Source: an uncultured Lachnospiraceae bacterium (GTDB lineage Bacteria > Bacillota > Clostridia > Lachnospirales > Lachnospiraceae). Taken from it: DNA of 64,000 nt. The position numbers were made by a program, and so were the translations under genes. The notes under the pieces were generated by a model that saw only the letters and a program-made list of their open reading frames with translations, did no database searches and was not told where the DNA came from. The stretch lies in the NCBI GenBank assembly GCA_910587085.1, contig CAJUMC010000003.1, forward strand, positions 1 through 64,000, in the 5' to 3' direction. Below are positions 9,501 to 17,777 of this stretch, one piece after another; the first letter of the stretch is position 1, and each line of letters begins with the position of its first letter.

Positions 9501-10616
9501 CCATTCCAGGCCGTCCGCGATCACCGCGTTCGTATGTAATGTCATTGACGTAGACGATGCCGTGTACTTCTGTACCCCGCTCAGGAACTGCGTACCGCCC
9601 GGAAGCCTAATCGCAGGCTCGACCAGCACGCCGATCGTCTTGGAATCCTTTTTTGCATTGTCCGCCGTGGTAAGCGTTGTCACGGTAACTTCCGCATAAC
9701 CTGCACCGACCGCTTTGATATAGCCGTACTGATCCACGGTGACGACATTGGTATCGGAGGAAGTCCATTCCCAGGCCGGCATCTGATCATCTGCAATCAG
9801 AACCCCGTTGTTCACATTCTCCTTGATGATAAAACTCGTGACGCCCGCTCCGTAATTCACATACTGAAACATCGGAAGATAATGGGAATATGCCGGATCC
9901 TCCAGCTTTAACTGAATCGTCTTTGCCTCAGCCGTCTCACCCCATTTCAGGGAATCAATCATACCGAGATATTTGTTTGCCTCATCTGCGCCGGAGGTAC
10001 CGGTGTTGACATTGCCCGTGCTCGTCATCAGCGCCAGCGGCACATGCAGCTGACAGTTGACCGGATAGTCCTTGCCGCCGTAAGAGACAATCGCACCCAG
10101 CGAGGTATAGCCCGGGCCGACCGCCTTGACCTCCACGGTATACTTCGTGCCCTCCTGCTTCTCCACAAGGCTGATAACCTTTTTGTTGTAGGTTTCCCAC
10201 TGTATCGTCGCACCGGACGGGAAAACGCCCGCACTGTTGCCGATGCTGATCACCGTCGTCTCCTTCTCGATCGGAATCAGCTGGCCGTTCTTAATCGGCT
10301 GCGACTCCTTGATCATGAAGAATTCCGGCTGCTGGCCTTCACCCCACCACGGATCATTTGAAATGGTAGGAGCCGGAGGAGCCTGTGTGGGTTCCACGGT
10401 CGGAGTGGGTGCCGGCGTTCCGGTGGCCGGCGGCGTCGAAGTTGGCGTCGGTGTTCCGGTGGCCGGCGGCGTCGGATCTGCCGCATACACCGGCACTGTC
10501 CCGATGCCGTCCCCTGCAAAAAGGCCTAAACCGCCGGGAAGTCCGCCGAATATCCCCTGGAATAAAAGGAATAAAACCGCTCCCGCCGCTACTTTCTTTC
10601 TCAATTTATACATCAT
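6519..10616 (-). CDS. Giant secreted protein of bacterial Ig-like (BIG2) repeats
   Basis: A 1365-residue exported protein. Residues 1-46 are a signal peptide (basic start, hydrophobic core, VYAA before the likely cut). A Pro/Thr linker of TPTSTPPATGTP type follows to about residue 85. The rest is about 12-13 BIG2 domains of 80-95 residues, each with the core pattern W-[ST]-S-[DNS]-x-x-[IV]-[AVT]-x-V-[DN] then G-x-[VI]-x-[AG]-x-x-x-G-x-[AT]-x-[IV] (for example WSSSNPKVVTVDQKGKMKG). No sortase motif, SLH domain or C-terminal anchor is seen, so it may be shed or bind wall polymers non-covalently. GGAGGT precedes the double ATG start. It sits alone between strong terminators and breaks the argR-recN order. 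Function is probably adhesion or surface scaffolding, but no catalytic domain is visible. Confidence 0.93.
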   Translation of the reverse strand: MMYKLRKKVAAGAVLFLLFQGIFGGLPGGLGLFAGDGIGTVPVYAADPTPPATGTPTPTSTPPATGTPAPTPTVEPTQAPPAPTISNDPWWGEGQQPEFFMIKESQPIKNGQLIPIEKETTVISIGNSAGVFPSGATIQWETYNKKVISLVEKQEGTKYTVEVKAVGPGYTSLGAIVSYGGKDYPVNCQLHVPLALMTSTGNVNTGTSGADEANKYLGMIDSLKWGETAEAKTIQLKLEDPAYSHYLPMFQYVNYGAGVTSFIIKENVNNGVLIADDQMPAWEWTSSDTNVVTVDQYGYIKAVGAGYAEVTVTTLTTADNAKKDSKTIGVLVEPAIRLPGGTQFLSGVQKYTASSTSMTLHTNAVIADGLEWALYRGTADKLSKAEPLDLDENRYMQVNISDFGNGVTLSEMKAGIYCLIARPTDKYEENNPKIRKVVLEITVPLMISENPVVMNVGDIYSVLSNANVLDKTLFTYSIDDLTIAEVSEGVVTALGEGHTNIQLHYRGGSYDIFDGLGPDSGFYKEHYTIPLTVIDGISLNMTTATIYTGSTLQLTLNTSNNSAPIEWVSSDESILTVDEDGLVKGIKEGNAVVTVTQTINGVTKKAICRIRVVGSVESITLDPVEKDVAIGDLLTINAIVTPKLNQVSLHWVTSNASIVSIEQAGDLSTTVKAVAGGTAVITAINQNNIVVGSCLIRVKQPIVSITLSQTNVTVPLTSKDFMLYATISPEAAKNEPVVWKSTDPTIATVDQFGKVTVKKPGKTSIICSSKADGNISAVCNVVVTKAVKGIKLDKTVLNMFAGETYRMTYVINPSDASDVAVTWMSTNPAVATVDAKGLVSAKSVGQTSIILKTADGGYMSTCLVNVSKVAAAVKLDITTLTLNVGDYYYFEATITPADSTETTLIWETSDKSVAIVSNKGKVTAKKAGVAIIMAKTKSGSTAYCTVTVQQGVTAVELDSNEETIRVDDVIELVAEIKPATATIQKVVWTSSNSSVASVDERGRVTGKREGVAIITCTSVDGGYVDYCAVVVLPKEIEIIDMKLVPETYKLGVGKTYKLGVEVNPADATNLEFEWSSSNPKVVTVDQKGKMKGISIGNAVITCKATDGSGAEAYCEVEVCYQITDIALNYDYLQLVVGHSETLKATLKPENATYGVTWESDDPSIAVVNGQTGKVTAIKAGDAKITARAQDSSGLTTICYVHVIDPIPVTNIQVSESEIVMIPNESTTVSFTILPAGHTDSYTWSSDNPAVASVNSRTGLITAHAMGTANITIFADSGKSASIKVYVVGLSKTSLTLEQYSSTLISLEVFGASKSDLSVRWLSENERIAEVAGGMITGRAIGTTTVYAVVNGRRLSCRVTVEKIGK

Positions 10617-10686
10617 ATCGTACCTCCGTGTATCCAGTATGAAAGCTTCTCACATTGAAACGCTTCTAAGGCTCTGCGCGCATTTT

Positions 10687-10715
10687 ATCATACTCCTTTG
10701 GCAAAACTGTGTCAC
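10687..10715 (-). promoter_or_regulatory. Promoter of the Ig-domain gene
   Basis: Minus-strand GTGACA, 17 nt, TATGAT: one mismatch in each hexamer with ideal spacing, about 70 bp before the start codon. The rest of the 10617-11127 gap holds the yebC-side terminator and a possible mini-gene. Confidence 0.6.
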
Positions 10716-10912
10716 GGAAGCAATTTCTTAAATTCCCGAAATTTCCAAAATAAGGGTGAAATCTGAGTTTTACTATCTCCGGAAGGACATTGCATGCCCC
10801 TGCCTGGTTCCCCGCAGCACAGCTGACCACGCCGGCGCCCGCATCTCCGACGTGCAGAAAAGAGCATGCATGCAGTACATACCGGCGGAAAAATGCCTTC
10901 TTTCCCGGCACA

Positions 10913-10941
10913 GGGAAAAAGACAGCCGCGAAACGGCTGCC
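10913..10941. terminator. Hairpin terminator downstream of yebC
   Basis: Arms GACAGCCG and CGGCTGCC (one mismatch) around a short loop. On the minus strand it is followed by CTTTTTCCC, so it ends the yebC transcript about 185 bp after the stop. On the plus strand it is followed by CTTTTCTG, so it may work both ways. Confidence 0.65.
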
Positions 10942-10963
10942 TTTTCTGAGGGGGGTAGTATTT

Positions 10964-11008
10964 ATGAAAAAAGTTGCAAAACTTAGATGTAAGCGCTGTT
11001 GTTTTTGA
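10964..11008 (+). CDS. Possible 14-residue Cys/Lys-rich mini-protein
   Basis: A tiny plus-strand frame, MKKVAKLRCKRCCF, between two minus-strand genes. Its ATG is preceded by the purine run GAGGGGGG at 8 nt spacing, an unusually good ribosome site for a chance frame. The peptide is basic with three cysteines in the last six residues. I know no family that matches, and no strong promoter was seen upstream. It may be a real micropeptide or coincidence. Confidence 0.22.
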   Translation: MKKVAKLRCKRCCF

Positions 11009-11127
11009 TAAGAATACTTTACCCCCGATTTGTAACTTGCCCGTGTATAAAATGTAAACAATCTGTGAATGTTTTTCTAAAATATTTTAGATTTTTCTGT
11101 CGACGCTGCGGGCAGGCGTCTTTCCGC

Positions 11128-11871
11128 TTATTCTACGTCGTCCGGGGCATCCCAGTTGTGATATACATTCTGCACGTCGTCATCCTCATCAAGCAGATCC
11201 AGCGTGCGCTGGATCATGCGGATATCGTCCTCGGCCGTCAGTGTCACATAAGTCTGCGGCAGCCTCGTCACCTCCGCCTCAAGCATCGGCACGCCCGCAT
11301 TTTCCAGGGCCTCGCGCACGGCAGAAAAGGCTTCCTCGGTCGTGAGTATCTCAAAGCTGTCCTCCTCCTCGCCGAAATCGTCCGCACCGGCGTCCAGCGC
11401 AAGCATCATCAGCTCGTCCGCATCTTTTCCGCACTCTTCCTTATCAATAATGATCTGGCCCTTTGTGTCAAACATAAAGGAAACACAGCCCTGGGTGCCG
11501 ACATTGCCGTTGCCCTTTGTGAATGCATTGCGCACGTTTGCAGCCGTGCGGTTCTTATTATCCGTAAGCGCCTCGACGATAATCGCCGTACCGCTCGGGC
11601 CGTAGCCTTCGTACGAGACAAATTCGTAATTGACATTGTTTACGTCGCCCGCCGCCTTTTTGATGCTTCTCTCGATCGTCTCGTTCGGCATGTTGTTGGA
11701 CTTTGCCTTGGCAACGATATCCTTCAGCTTGCTGTTGTTGCTCGGATCCGGGCCGCCCTCCTTGACAGCAACCGCAATCTCGCGGCCGAGCCGCGTAAAA
11801 ATCTTTCCCTTTGCTGCATCATTCTTTTCTTTTTTGTGCTTAATGTTTGCAAATTTTGAATGTCCTGACAT
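11128..11871 (-). CDS. yebC: YebC/PmpR-family protein
   Basis: Cytoplasmic YebC/TACO1 family protein. Members have been described as transcription regulators and, more recently, as translation factors that relieve ribosome stalling. The start MSGHSKFANIKHKK at 11871 is the family hallmark and has AAGGAG 6 nt upstream, so the seven residues before it are excluded, giving 247 residues. Conserved blocks include GRLGREIAVAVKEGG-like (here TRLGREIAVAV), NMPNETIERSIKKA and YEGYGPSGTAIIVE. It lies downstream of argR on the same strand with a 112-bp gap and is followed by a hairpin terminator. Confidence 0.93.
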   Translation of the reverse strand: MSGHSKFANIKHKKEKNDAAKGKIFTRLGREIAVAVKEGGPDPSNNSKLKDIVAKAKSNNMPNETIERSIKKAAGDVNNVNYEFVSYEGYGPSGTAIIVEALTDNKNRTAANVRNAFTKGNGNVGTQGCVSFMFDTKGQIIIDKEECGKDADELMMLALDAGADDFGEEEDSFEILTTEEAFSAVREALENAGVPMLEAEVTRLPQTYVTLTAEDDIRMIQRTLDLLDEDDDVQNVYHNWDAPDDVE

Positions 11872-11983
11872 AAAATTCTCCTTAATTTTCACGTATAATG
11901 CTGTAATCTCTCACATTTTAGCACCGCTGCACGCTGCTTGCAAGCCCAAAATTTCTACGTCCCGGCTCCCCGGACGGCCCATT

Positions 11984-12526
11984 TTATCGCTCCGCCCCGC
12001 GCCCTGTTTCCGGCTCCTTCTTCCCTGCCGTCGATAATTCCGGTCCGCGGACCGCTGCAGGCTCCTCCCTACGCTTCCGGCTTACGATTCTAGAAATTTT
12101 TTCCATCACCTTCGGCGTTTCGGACAGCGTGCGGATCGCGCACATAATCGTGTCGTCGCCGGCGATGCAGCCGACCATTCCTTCAATGTGCATCGCATCA
12201 AGCGCTGCCGCCACCGCCATCGCCATACCGGACACCGTTTTGATGACGAGAATATTCTGCGCCGTATCCATCGACAGAAAGCCGTCCCTCAGCACGCGGA
12301 CATACTTTTCCGCGAGTCCCGCCTCCGGCGGCTGCAGGACAATATATTTCTGCCCGCCGTTCTCCGCTGCAATTTTTGTCAGCTTCAGCTCGCGGATATC
12401 CCTAGAAATCGTTGCCTGCGTCACGGGATAGCCGTTCTTCTCCAGAAGCTCCGCCAGCTCCTCCTGGGTCTCCACCTCATTTTCCGTTATCAGCTCGATA
12501 ATCTTGCTCTGTCTTCCGACCTTCAT
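11984..12526 (-). CDS. argR: Arginine repressor ArgR/AhrC
   Basis: Arginine-responsive hexameric repressor of arginine biosynthesis and activator of catabolism. The N-terminal winged helix carries QATISRDIRELKLTK (about residues 37-51). The C-terminal domain has the arginine-binding/oligomerisation motif GCIAGDDTIMC. At 180 residues it is about 30 longer than usual because of a charged, low-complexity tail after residue 149 (RKRREEP...). The tail looks like an unstructured extension rather than a domain. GGAGG stands 5 nt before the ATG. Sits between nadK and yebC, consistent with the conserved clostridial order. Confidence 0.95.
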   Translation of the reverse strand: MKVGRQSKIIELITENEVETQEELAELLEKNGYPVTQATISRDIRELKLTKIAAENGGQKYIVLQPPEAGLAEKYVRVLRDGFLSMDTAQNILVIKTVSGMAMAVAAALDAMHIEGMVGCIAGDDTIMCAIRTLSETPKVMEKISRIVSRKRREEPAAVRGPELSTAGKKEPETGRGAER

Positions 12527-12578
12527 GCCGGCCTCCTTCCGCTTTCCGGTTCTGTTCCGCTCCCGCTTTCCCTGCTCC

Positions 12579-13463
12579 TCAGTTCTGCCCGCCGGCGTTT
12601 CCGTCCAGCTTCTGCCGAAGCACCTGATAAAAGCTGCCGCCGTTCAGGCGGATCAGCTTCGCGGCATGAGCCGCCCTGCGCACCTCCACACAGTCCTCCG
12701 CGGCCAGATTGACCGCATAGCCGCCGTCCACCGTGGCAATCGCTTCCTCTTCCTGTGTCTTCTTGCTCTTCCGTATCCGGATCGAAACCGTATCCCGGTC
12801 GGAAACGACAATGCTGCGCGCGTTCAGCGAATGCGGGCAGATCGGTGTAATCACAATCAGGTTCGAAGCCGGCGAAACAATCGGCCCGCCCGCGGACAGA
12901 TTGTACCCTGTCGAACCGGTCGGAGTCGAGAGAATTACACCGTCCCCGCGGTAATTGTTGACGAGCTCACCGTTTATGTAGACTCCGACTGCAATCAGCC
13001 GGGAAAATCCGCTTCTCGAAATCACAAGATCATTGAGCGCGTCCGGCAGAACTTTTGCACTTTCTCCCCGCCCTGCAAGCCTGCGCGCCGACAGCATCAT
13101 ATGCTCCTCGATCTGATACTCCCCGGCCGCCAGTTTGCGGACGGCCTCCTCCATGTCGGAGATCTCCGTTTCCGCAAGGAAACCCAACGTTCCGAGATTG
13201 ATCCCGAGCAGCGGAATGTTTCTGGCCGCGACATCGTGAGCCGCGTGAAGCAGTGTCCCGTCCCCGCCCAGCACAATCAGACCGTCCGCATCCTCCGGCA
13301 GCTCCTCCGCCGCCGTGTAGCAGCCGCCGTTGGTACCGCCGGCGGCGAGAAAACTTTCTGCTCCGGATAACCGCAGCAGCTCCTGAAGCCGGCGTGTTAC
13401 CCCGAGTCCCTCATCCTTTTCTCTGTTGGTAATAATCCCGAATTTTTTCATTTCTTTTTCCAT
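12579..13463 (-). CDS. nadK: NAD kinase
   Basis: ATP/polyphosphate-NAD kinase making NADP. The 294-residue protein has the diacylglycerol-kinase-like GGDGT motif (LIVLGGDGTLLHAA), the NLGTLGFLAE block and the NAD-site segment GDGVILSTPTGSTGYNLSAGG. Start choice is uncertain: ATG at 13463 (GGGGA very close) or the in-frame ATG at 13451 would both serve. It lies 10 bp after tlyA and before argR in one operon. Confidence 0.96.
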   Translation of the reverse strand: MEKEMKKFGIITNREKDEGLGVTRRLQELLRLSGAESFLAAGGTNGGCYTAAEELPEDADGLIVLGGDGTLLHAAHDVAARNIPLLGINLGTLGFLAETEISDMEEAVRKLAAGEYQIEEHMMLSARRLAGRGESAKVLPDALNDLVISRSGFSRLIAVGVYINGELVNNYRGDGVILSTPTGSTGYNLSAGGPIVSPASNLIVITPICPHSLNARSIVVSDRDTVSIRIRKSKKTQEEEAIATVDGGYAVNLAAEDCVEVRRAAHAAKLIRLNGGSFYQVLRQKLDGNAGGQN

Positions 13464-13473
13464 TCCCCATAAT

Positions 13474-14355
13474 TCACCTGTTCGTCTCAGACAGCGCCCG
13501 ACGGGCCCGCGCTACCACCGTTTGGATGCTCTCCCGCACAGCCGCCGAACCGGGCTGCGGCAGAGCATCCGCACCGCAGCCGCCGGGCAGGCTTCCGCCG
13601 CCTGACCCGGTTTCCGCCGGCTTCTCCGCGTGAAGCAGATATTCGATATTTCCCTCCGGCCCGCGGATCGGCGAAAAGTCCAGATGCAGCGGGATAAGAC
13701 CGAGCTGTTCGGCATACTGCACGATCCGGCCGATTATCTCCTCATGCACTGCAGGGCTGCGCACCACGCCCTTTTTCCCGACCTTCTCCCTGCCCGCTTC
13801 AAACTGAGGCTTAATCAGGGCGACCAGCTCAGCACCCGGCTTCATCAGCGCCAGAACCGGGCCGAGCACAAGCGTCAGGGAAATAAAAGCTACATCAATG
13901 GAAACAAAATCGACCGTCCCGCCGATATCCTCCGGCTTCAGATACCGGATATTCGTCCGCTCCATGGATACCACCCGTTCGTCCTCCCGCAGCCGCTGCG
14001 CCAGCTGATCCGTGCCGACATCGACCGCATAGACGCGCGCCGCGCCGTTCTGAAGCATACAGTCGGTAAAGCCGCCTGTCGAAGCTCCGACATCCATGCA
14101 GATTCTTCCGGCAAGCCGGATGCCGTGTGCCTCCACCGCCTTCTCCAGCTTAAGCCCCCCTCGGCTGACGTACCGCAAGGCTCCCGTCGGCTGCACCGCA
14201 AGCGCAGCCGATAACGGAAACTTTGCACCCGCCTTTTCTGCGCGCTGCCCCGCGACCCAAACCTCACCCGCAAGTATCATATTCCTCGCTTTTTCCCTTG
14301 ATTCGGCAAGGCCTCTCTTTACCAGCAGAACATCCAGCCGTTCCTTCTCCTCCAT
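13474..14355 (-). CDS. tlyA: TlyA-family RNA methyltransferase (haemolysin A type)
   Basis: S4-domain plus FtsJ-like SAM methyltransferase; homologues 2'-O-methylate 16S/23S rRNA cytidines. The N-terminal S4 domain is at about residues 3-65 (RLDVLLVKRGLAESREKAR). The methyltransferase domain has the SAM motif VGASTGGFTDCMLQNGA and the FVSIDVAFISL block. The start at 14355 is chosen because GGAGG lies 5 nt upstream, versus no site for an ATG four codons earlier. A Gly/Pro/Ser-rich tail of about 45 residues at the C terminus is unusual. It lies between dxs and nadK. Confidence 0.93.
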   Translation of the reverse strand: MEEKERLDVLLVKRGLAESREKARNMILAGEVWVAGQRAEKAGAKFPLSAALAVQPTGALRYVSRGGLKLEKAVEAHGIRLAGRICMDVGASTGGFTDCMLQNGAARVYAVDVGTDQLAQRLREDERVVSMERTNIRYLKPEDIGGTVDFVSIDVAFISLTLVLGPVLALMKPGAELVALIKPQFEAGREKVGKKGVVRSPAVHEEIIGRIVQYAEQLGLIPLHLDFSPIRGPEGNIEYLLHAEKPAETGSGGGSLPGGCGADALPQPGSAAVRESIQTVVARARRALSETNR

Positions 14356-14382
14356 CCATGCCTCCATGCCGAAACTGCCGGC

Positions 14383-16251
14383 CTATAACTCTGCCAGCAG
14401 CATCCGGATTTTTTCCGCGGCGGATTCCGCATCCAGACCGTAAGCCCTCCGCAGCTCCTCCTGTGTTCCATGCTCGATAAACCTGTCCGGCAGGCAGATA
14501 TTGAGAAAACGTCCGCGAAAGCCATGCGATAAAAGCCAGGCGGCAGCACGCTCGCCGAAGCCGCCGCGCGCAACGTTCTCCTCCAGCGTCACAACCAGCT
14601 CAAACCCGGATGCATGCCGCAGCATTTCCACATCCTCCGGTGAGACAAAGCGCACGTTGGCGACCGCTGCCGCAATCCCGTCCCCGGCCAGCAGCCCGGC
14701 GGCATGCTGCGCAGTCTGCACCATGCTGCCCACCGCCAGCAGCACAATCCTTCCCTCTCTGCTCAGCCATTCGCACTCACCGTATACTACCGGCGCTACG
14801 GAACCTTCCGCTTCCCGGCCGGCAATTCCGCGCGGATAACGGATCGCGGTCGGACGCGGAAGGGTAACTGCAAATTCAAGCATCTGCCTCAGCTCCCCGC
14901 CGTCCTTCGGGGCCATCACAGTTAACCCCGGAATGCTGGAAAGATAGGATATATCAAAAATGCCCTGATGAGTTTCGCCGTCGCTGCCGACAATTCCTGC
15001 CCGGTCAACAGCAAAAGTTACCGGAAAACGGTTCAGGCATACGTCATGCAGTATCTGATCGTAGGCGCGCTGCAGAAAGGTAGAATATACCGCGAACACC
15101 GGGTGATATCCCCCGGCGGCAAGCCCGGCCGCAAAGCTGACCGCATGCTCCTCGGCGATTCCTACATCAAAAAACCTTCTCGGATACTGGCGCTGAAACT
15201 CGGACAGTCCTGTACCTCCCGGCATCGCCGCAGTGATGGCAACGATATTCCTGTGTTTTGCTGCCAGCTCAATCAGAGATCTGGAAAAAATATCCGTATA
15301 AGTGAGCTGTGATTTTTCGTTCAGACTTTTACCGGTTTCGATATCGAAGGCATCCACACCGTGAAACTGCTTGGGATCATGCTCGGCGCAGTCGTAGCCC
15401 TTGCCTTTTTTGGTAATGACATGCACGAGCACTGCACCGTTTTTCCGGGAAGCGGCGAGAAAAGCCTCGTACATCTGCCCTACATTATGCCCGTCGATCG
15501 GCCCGATATAGGTGATGTTCAGCTCCTCGAAATAATTTCCCGGAATCATAAACTTCTTCAGCGTATCCTTCGACCGCCGCAGCTGGCGCACCAGTCCGGA
15601 GCCGATCCCGGGTATCCTCTCAAGCGTGCTTGTCACATCATCCTTCAGATCCTCGTATCTGCTGCTTGTCCGGATCTTTCCAAGGTAATTTGCCATTCCC
15701 CCGACATTTTCCGAAATCGACATTTTATTGTCGTTCAGAACGATCACAAGATTGCTCTTCAGCTGACCTGCGTTGTTGAGCCCCTCGTAGGCAAGGCCGC
15801 CGGTCATCGCCCCGTCTCCGATCACCGCGAATATTTTCTCCTTTCCGCCGGTCAGTTCCCGTGCCTTCACAAGCCCGCATGCCTCCGAGATGGAGGTTGA
15901 GCTGTGCCCGGTATCAAACAGATCGGTATTGCTCTCCGCCCGCTTCGGAAACCCGCTCATCCCGCCGTGCCGGCGCAGCGTATCAAAGCCGGACGCCCGT
16001 CCGGTCAGAAGCTTGTGTACATAGCATTGATGCCCGACATCCCAGATCAGCTTATCTTTCGGAAAATCAAGAACCAGATGCAGCGCCATCGTCAATTCGA
16101 CCACCCCGAGATTGGAGGCGAGATGCCCGCCCGTCCTGCTGACATGATCAATCAGGAACTCCCGGATTTCTTCCGCCAGGCGGGCATAGTCCGTCTCACG
16201 GATATTTTTAATGTCATTCGGTTTTCGAATCCTCTCAAGCACTCCGATCAT
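14383..16251 (-). CDS. dxs: 1-deoxy-D-xylulose-5-phosphate synthase
   Basis: Thiamine-diphosphate enzyme for the first MEP-pathway step: pyruvate plus glyceraldehyde 3-phosphate to DXP. The 622-residue protein has the start MIGVLERIRKPNDIK, the substrate histidine in SRTGGHLASNLG, the ThDP motif GDGAMTGGLAYEGLNNAG and the transketolase pyrimidine domain with DRAGIVGSDGETHQGIFD. The start at 16251 has GAGGG upstream; the 11 residues before it do not fit the family. Downstream of ispA, so dxs and ispA supply isoprenoid precursors from one transcript. Confidence 0.97.
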   Translation of the reverse strand: MIGVLERIRKPNDIKNIRETDYARLAEEIREFLIDHVSRTGGHLASNLGVVELTMALHLVLDFPKDKLIWDVGHQCYVHKLLTGRASGFDTLRRHGGMSGFPKRAESNTDLFDTGHSSTSISEACGLVKARELTGGKEKIFAVIGDGAMTGGLAYEGLNNAGQLKSNLVIVLNDNKMSISENVGGMANYLGKIRTSSRYEDLKDDVTSTLERIPGIGSGLVRQLRRSKDTLKKFMIPGNYFEELNITYIGPIDGHNVGQMYEAFLAASRKNGAVLVHVITKKGKGYDCAEHDPKQFHGVDAFDIETGKSLNEKSQLTYTDIFSRSLIELAAKHRNIVAITAAMPGGTGLSEFQRQYPRRFFDVGIAEEHAVSFAAGLAAGGYHPVFAVYSTFLQRAYDQILHDVCLNRFPVTFAVDRAGIVGSDGETHQGIFDISYLSSIPGLTVMAPKDGGELRQMLEFAVTLPRPTAIRYPRGIAGREAEGSVAPVVYGECEWLSREGRIVLLAVGSMVQTAQHAAGLLAGDGIAAAVANVRFVSPEDVEMLRHASGFELVVTLEENVARGGFGERAAAWLLSHGFRGRFLNICLPDRFIEHGTQEELRRAYGLDAESAAEKIRMLLAEL

Positions 16252-16348
16252 TCGAACCCTCGCTTTCCATAAAATAAACCGCATCTGCGGCGGAGCCGCC
16301 TCCTGTACAGCACTTTATACGGGAAACGGTGCGGATATTTTGTCTGTT

Positions 16349-17260
16349 TTATTTTTTCCGGTGGACAAGCGAACAAATTAAATCGGTAAGAAATGCTGTG
16401 TCACCCTTTGTTTCCTCCAGCAGCCGTACCGCCTGTCCGGAAAGGCGCTCCACCTCGCGCTGCGCTTCCTCCAGCGAATGCAGAGTTACCCAGGTCGTTT
16501 TTTCATTTCTCTCGTCGCTGTGCACCGGCTTTCCAAGCACCTCGAGACTGCTTGTGACATCAAGGATATCGTCCTGCAGCTGAAAGGCCGTGCCGACGGC
16601 CGAAGCACACTGCTCCAGCAGGGAGAACTCCCGGCCGGAGCAGCCTGCCAGCACTCCTCCGATGGTCATCGCCGCTTCCAGCAGCGCTCCCGTCTTCAGC
16701 CGGTACACAAAGTCCAGCTCCCCCGGCGTCATCGGCTGCCCCGTCCGCTCCACGTCAACCGCCTGTCCGCCGAGCATCCCGAACAGCCCGGCCTTCCCCG
16801 CAAGGATGGACAGTGCCTTTGCACCCGCCGACAGCCTGTCCGCCGTGTGCTCCTGCGCAACTGCCCCGGCTGCCGTCTCAAAAGCAAGCGTCAGAAGAGC
16901 ATCCCCGGCCAGGATTCCCATCGCCTCGCCGTACTTCGCATGCGTGGTCAGCTTTCCCCGGCGATACTCGTCATTATCCATGGCCGGCAGATCGTCGTGC
17001 ACAAGGGAATAGGTGTGTATCATCTCCAGCGCTGCCGCAAACGCGCGGACAAGCCTGTCCTCAAGCCCGCCTCCTCCGCACAGAAGGCTGCATTCCGCCA
17101 GAAAAAGCGGGCGGAGCCTTTTTCCTCCCGCCGTGAGACTGTAATTCACCGCCTCGAGTACGGTTTTCTGAAAGCCCTCCTCTGCGGGAAGGAAATCCTT
17201 CAGCATAATTTCGATCTGTTCCTTTTTTTTTCTGTATTTTTCTTCAAACTCTTCAAACAT
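16349..17260 (-). CDS. ispA: Farnesyl/geranyl diphosphate synthase
   Basis: Short-chain trans-prenyl diphosphate synthase condensing IPP with allylic diphosphates. The first aspartate-rich motif is HDDLPAMDNDEYRRGK and the second is QLQDDILD. It also has the GGKRLRPLF block near residue 45. The 303-residue form from 17260 is the family length; longer starts at 17320 or 17284 lack good ribosome sites. It lies between xseB and dxs in the conserved cluster. Confidence 0.95.
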   Translation of the reverse strand: MFEEFEEKYRKKKEQIEIMLKDFLPAEEGFQKTVLEAVNYSLTAGGKRLRPLFLAECSLLCGGGGLEDRLVRAFAAALEMIHTYSLVHDDLPAMDNDEYRRGKLTTHAKYGEAMGILAGDALLTLAFETAAGAVAQEHTADRLSAGAKALSILAGKAGLFGMLGGQAVDVERTGQPMTPGELDFVYRLKTGALLEAAMTIGGVLAGCSGREFSLLEQCASAVGTAFQLQDDILDVTSSLEVLGKPVHSDERNEKTTWVTLHSLEEAQREVERLSGQAVRLLEETKGDTAFLTDLICSLVHRKK

Positions 17261-17377
17261 AAGCACCCCGTGCAAATTTCCCATCCGCTGCGATGCAGGC
17301 TTTCCCGGAACGAACTCCATCAGGCCGGCCAGATCCTTTCCGGTAAATCCCTGACCGGGCCGGATGCGCCGCTCTTT

Positions 17378-17647
17378 CTAAATACCTTCCTCCTCAAGCA
17401 CAAGCAGCTGCTTCTCCACCCGGTCGATGGAATCATTGCACTGCTTCACTAGCTGCATTCCCTGCTGATACAGCCGGAACGAATCCTCCAGGCTGATGTC
17501 GCTCTGCTCCAGGCGTTCCATAATCTCATCCAGCTGCGCGAGGGCAGCCTCCAAGCTCTGACCGCCCTCCTTCTGTGCGCTGCCGGCCTCCGCAATTCCA
17601 TTTTCCCCGGTCGCTTCCCCGGATGTTTTTTTCCTTGTCCCTGCCAT
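17378..17647 (-). CDS. xseB: Exodeoxyribonuclease VII small subunit
   Basis: Small subunit of exonuclease VII, which degrades single-stranded DNA with XseA. 89 residues; the conserved part is SLEAALAQLDEIMERLEQSD followed by LEDSFRLYQQGMQLVKQC. About 25 hydrophilic residues precede the domain. GGAGG is 8 nt before the ATG. Located between xseA and ispA. Confidence 0.93.
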   Translation of the reverse strand: MAGTRKKTSGEATGENGIAEAGSAQKEGGQSLEAALAQLDEIMERLEQSDISLEDSFRLYQQGMQLVKQCNDSIDRVEKQLLVLEEEGI

Positions 17648-17777
17648 AAAACCCGTCCTCCTGCCGTCCGGTCTGCCTTTCCTGTCCGCCGCTTCTGCAT
17701 CCGTCCGGTTCCGCCCGTCCGGGTGCGGCTGTCGTTTCCTGCTCTGCAGTTTCTCCTTTCTTCCCGTGAAAAAACCG

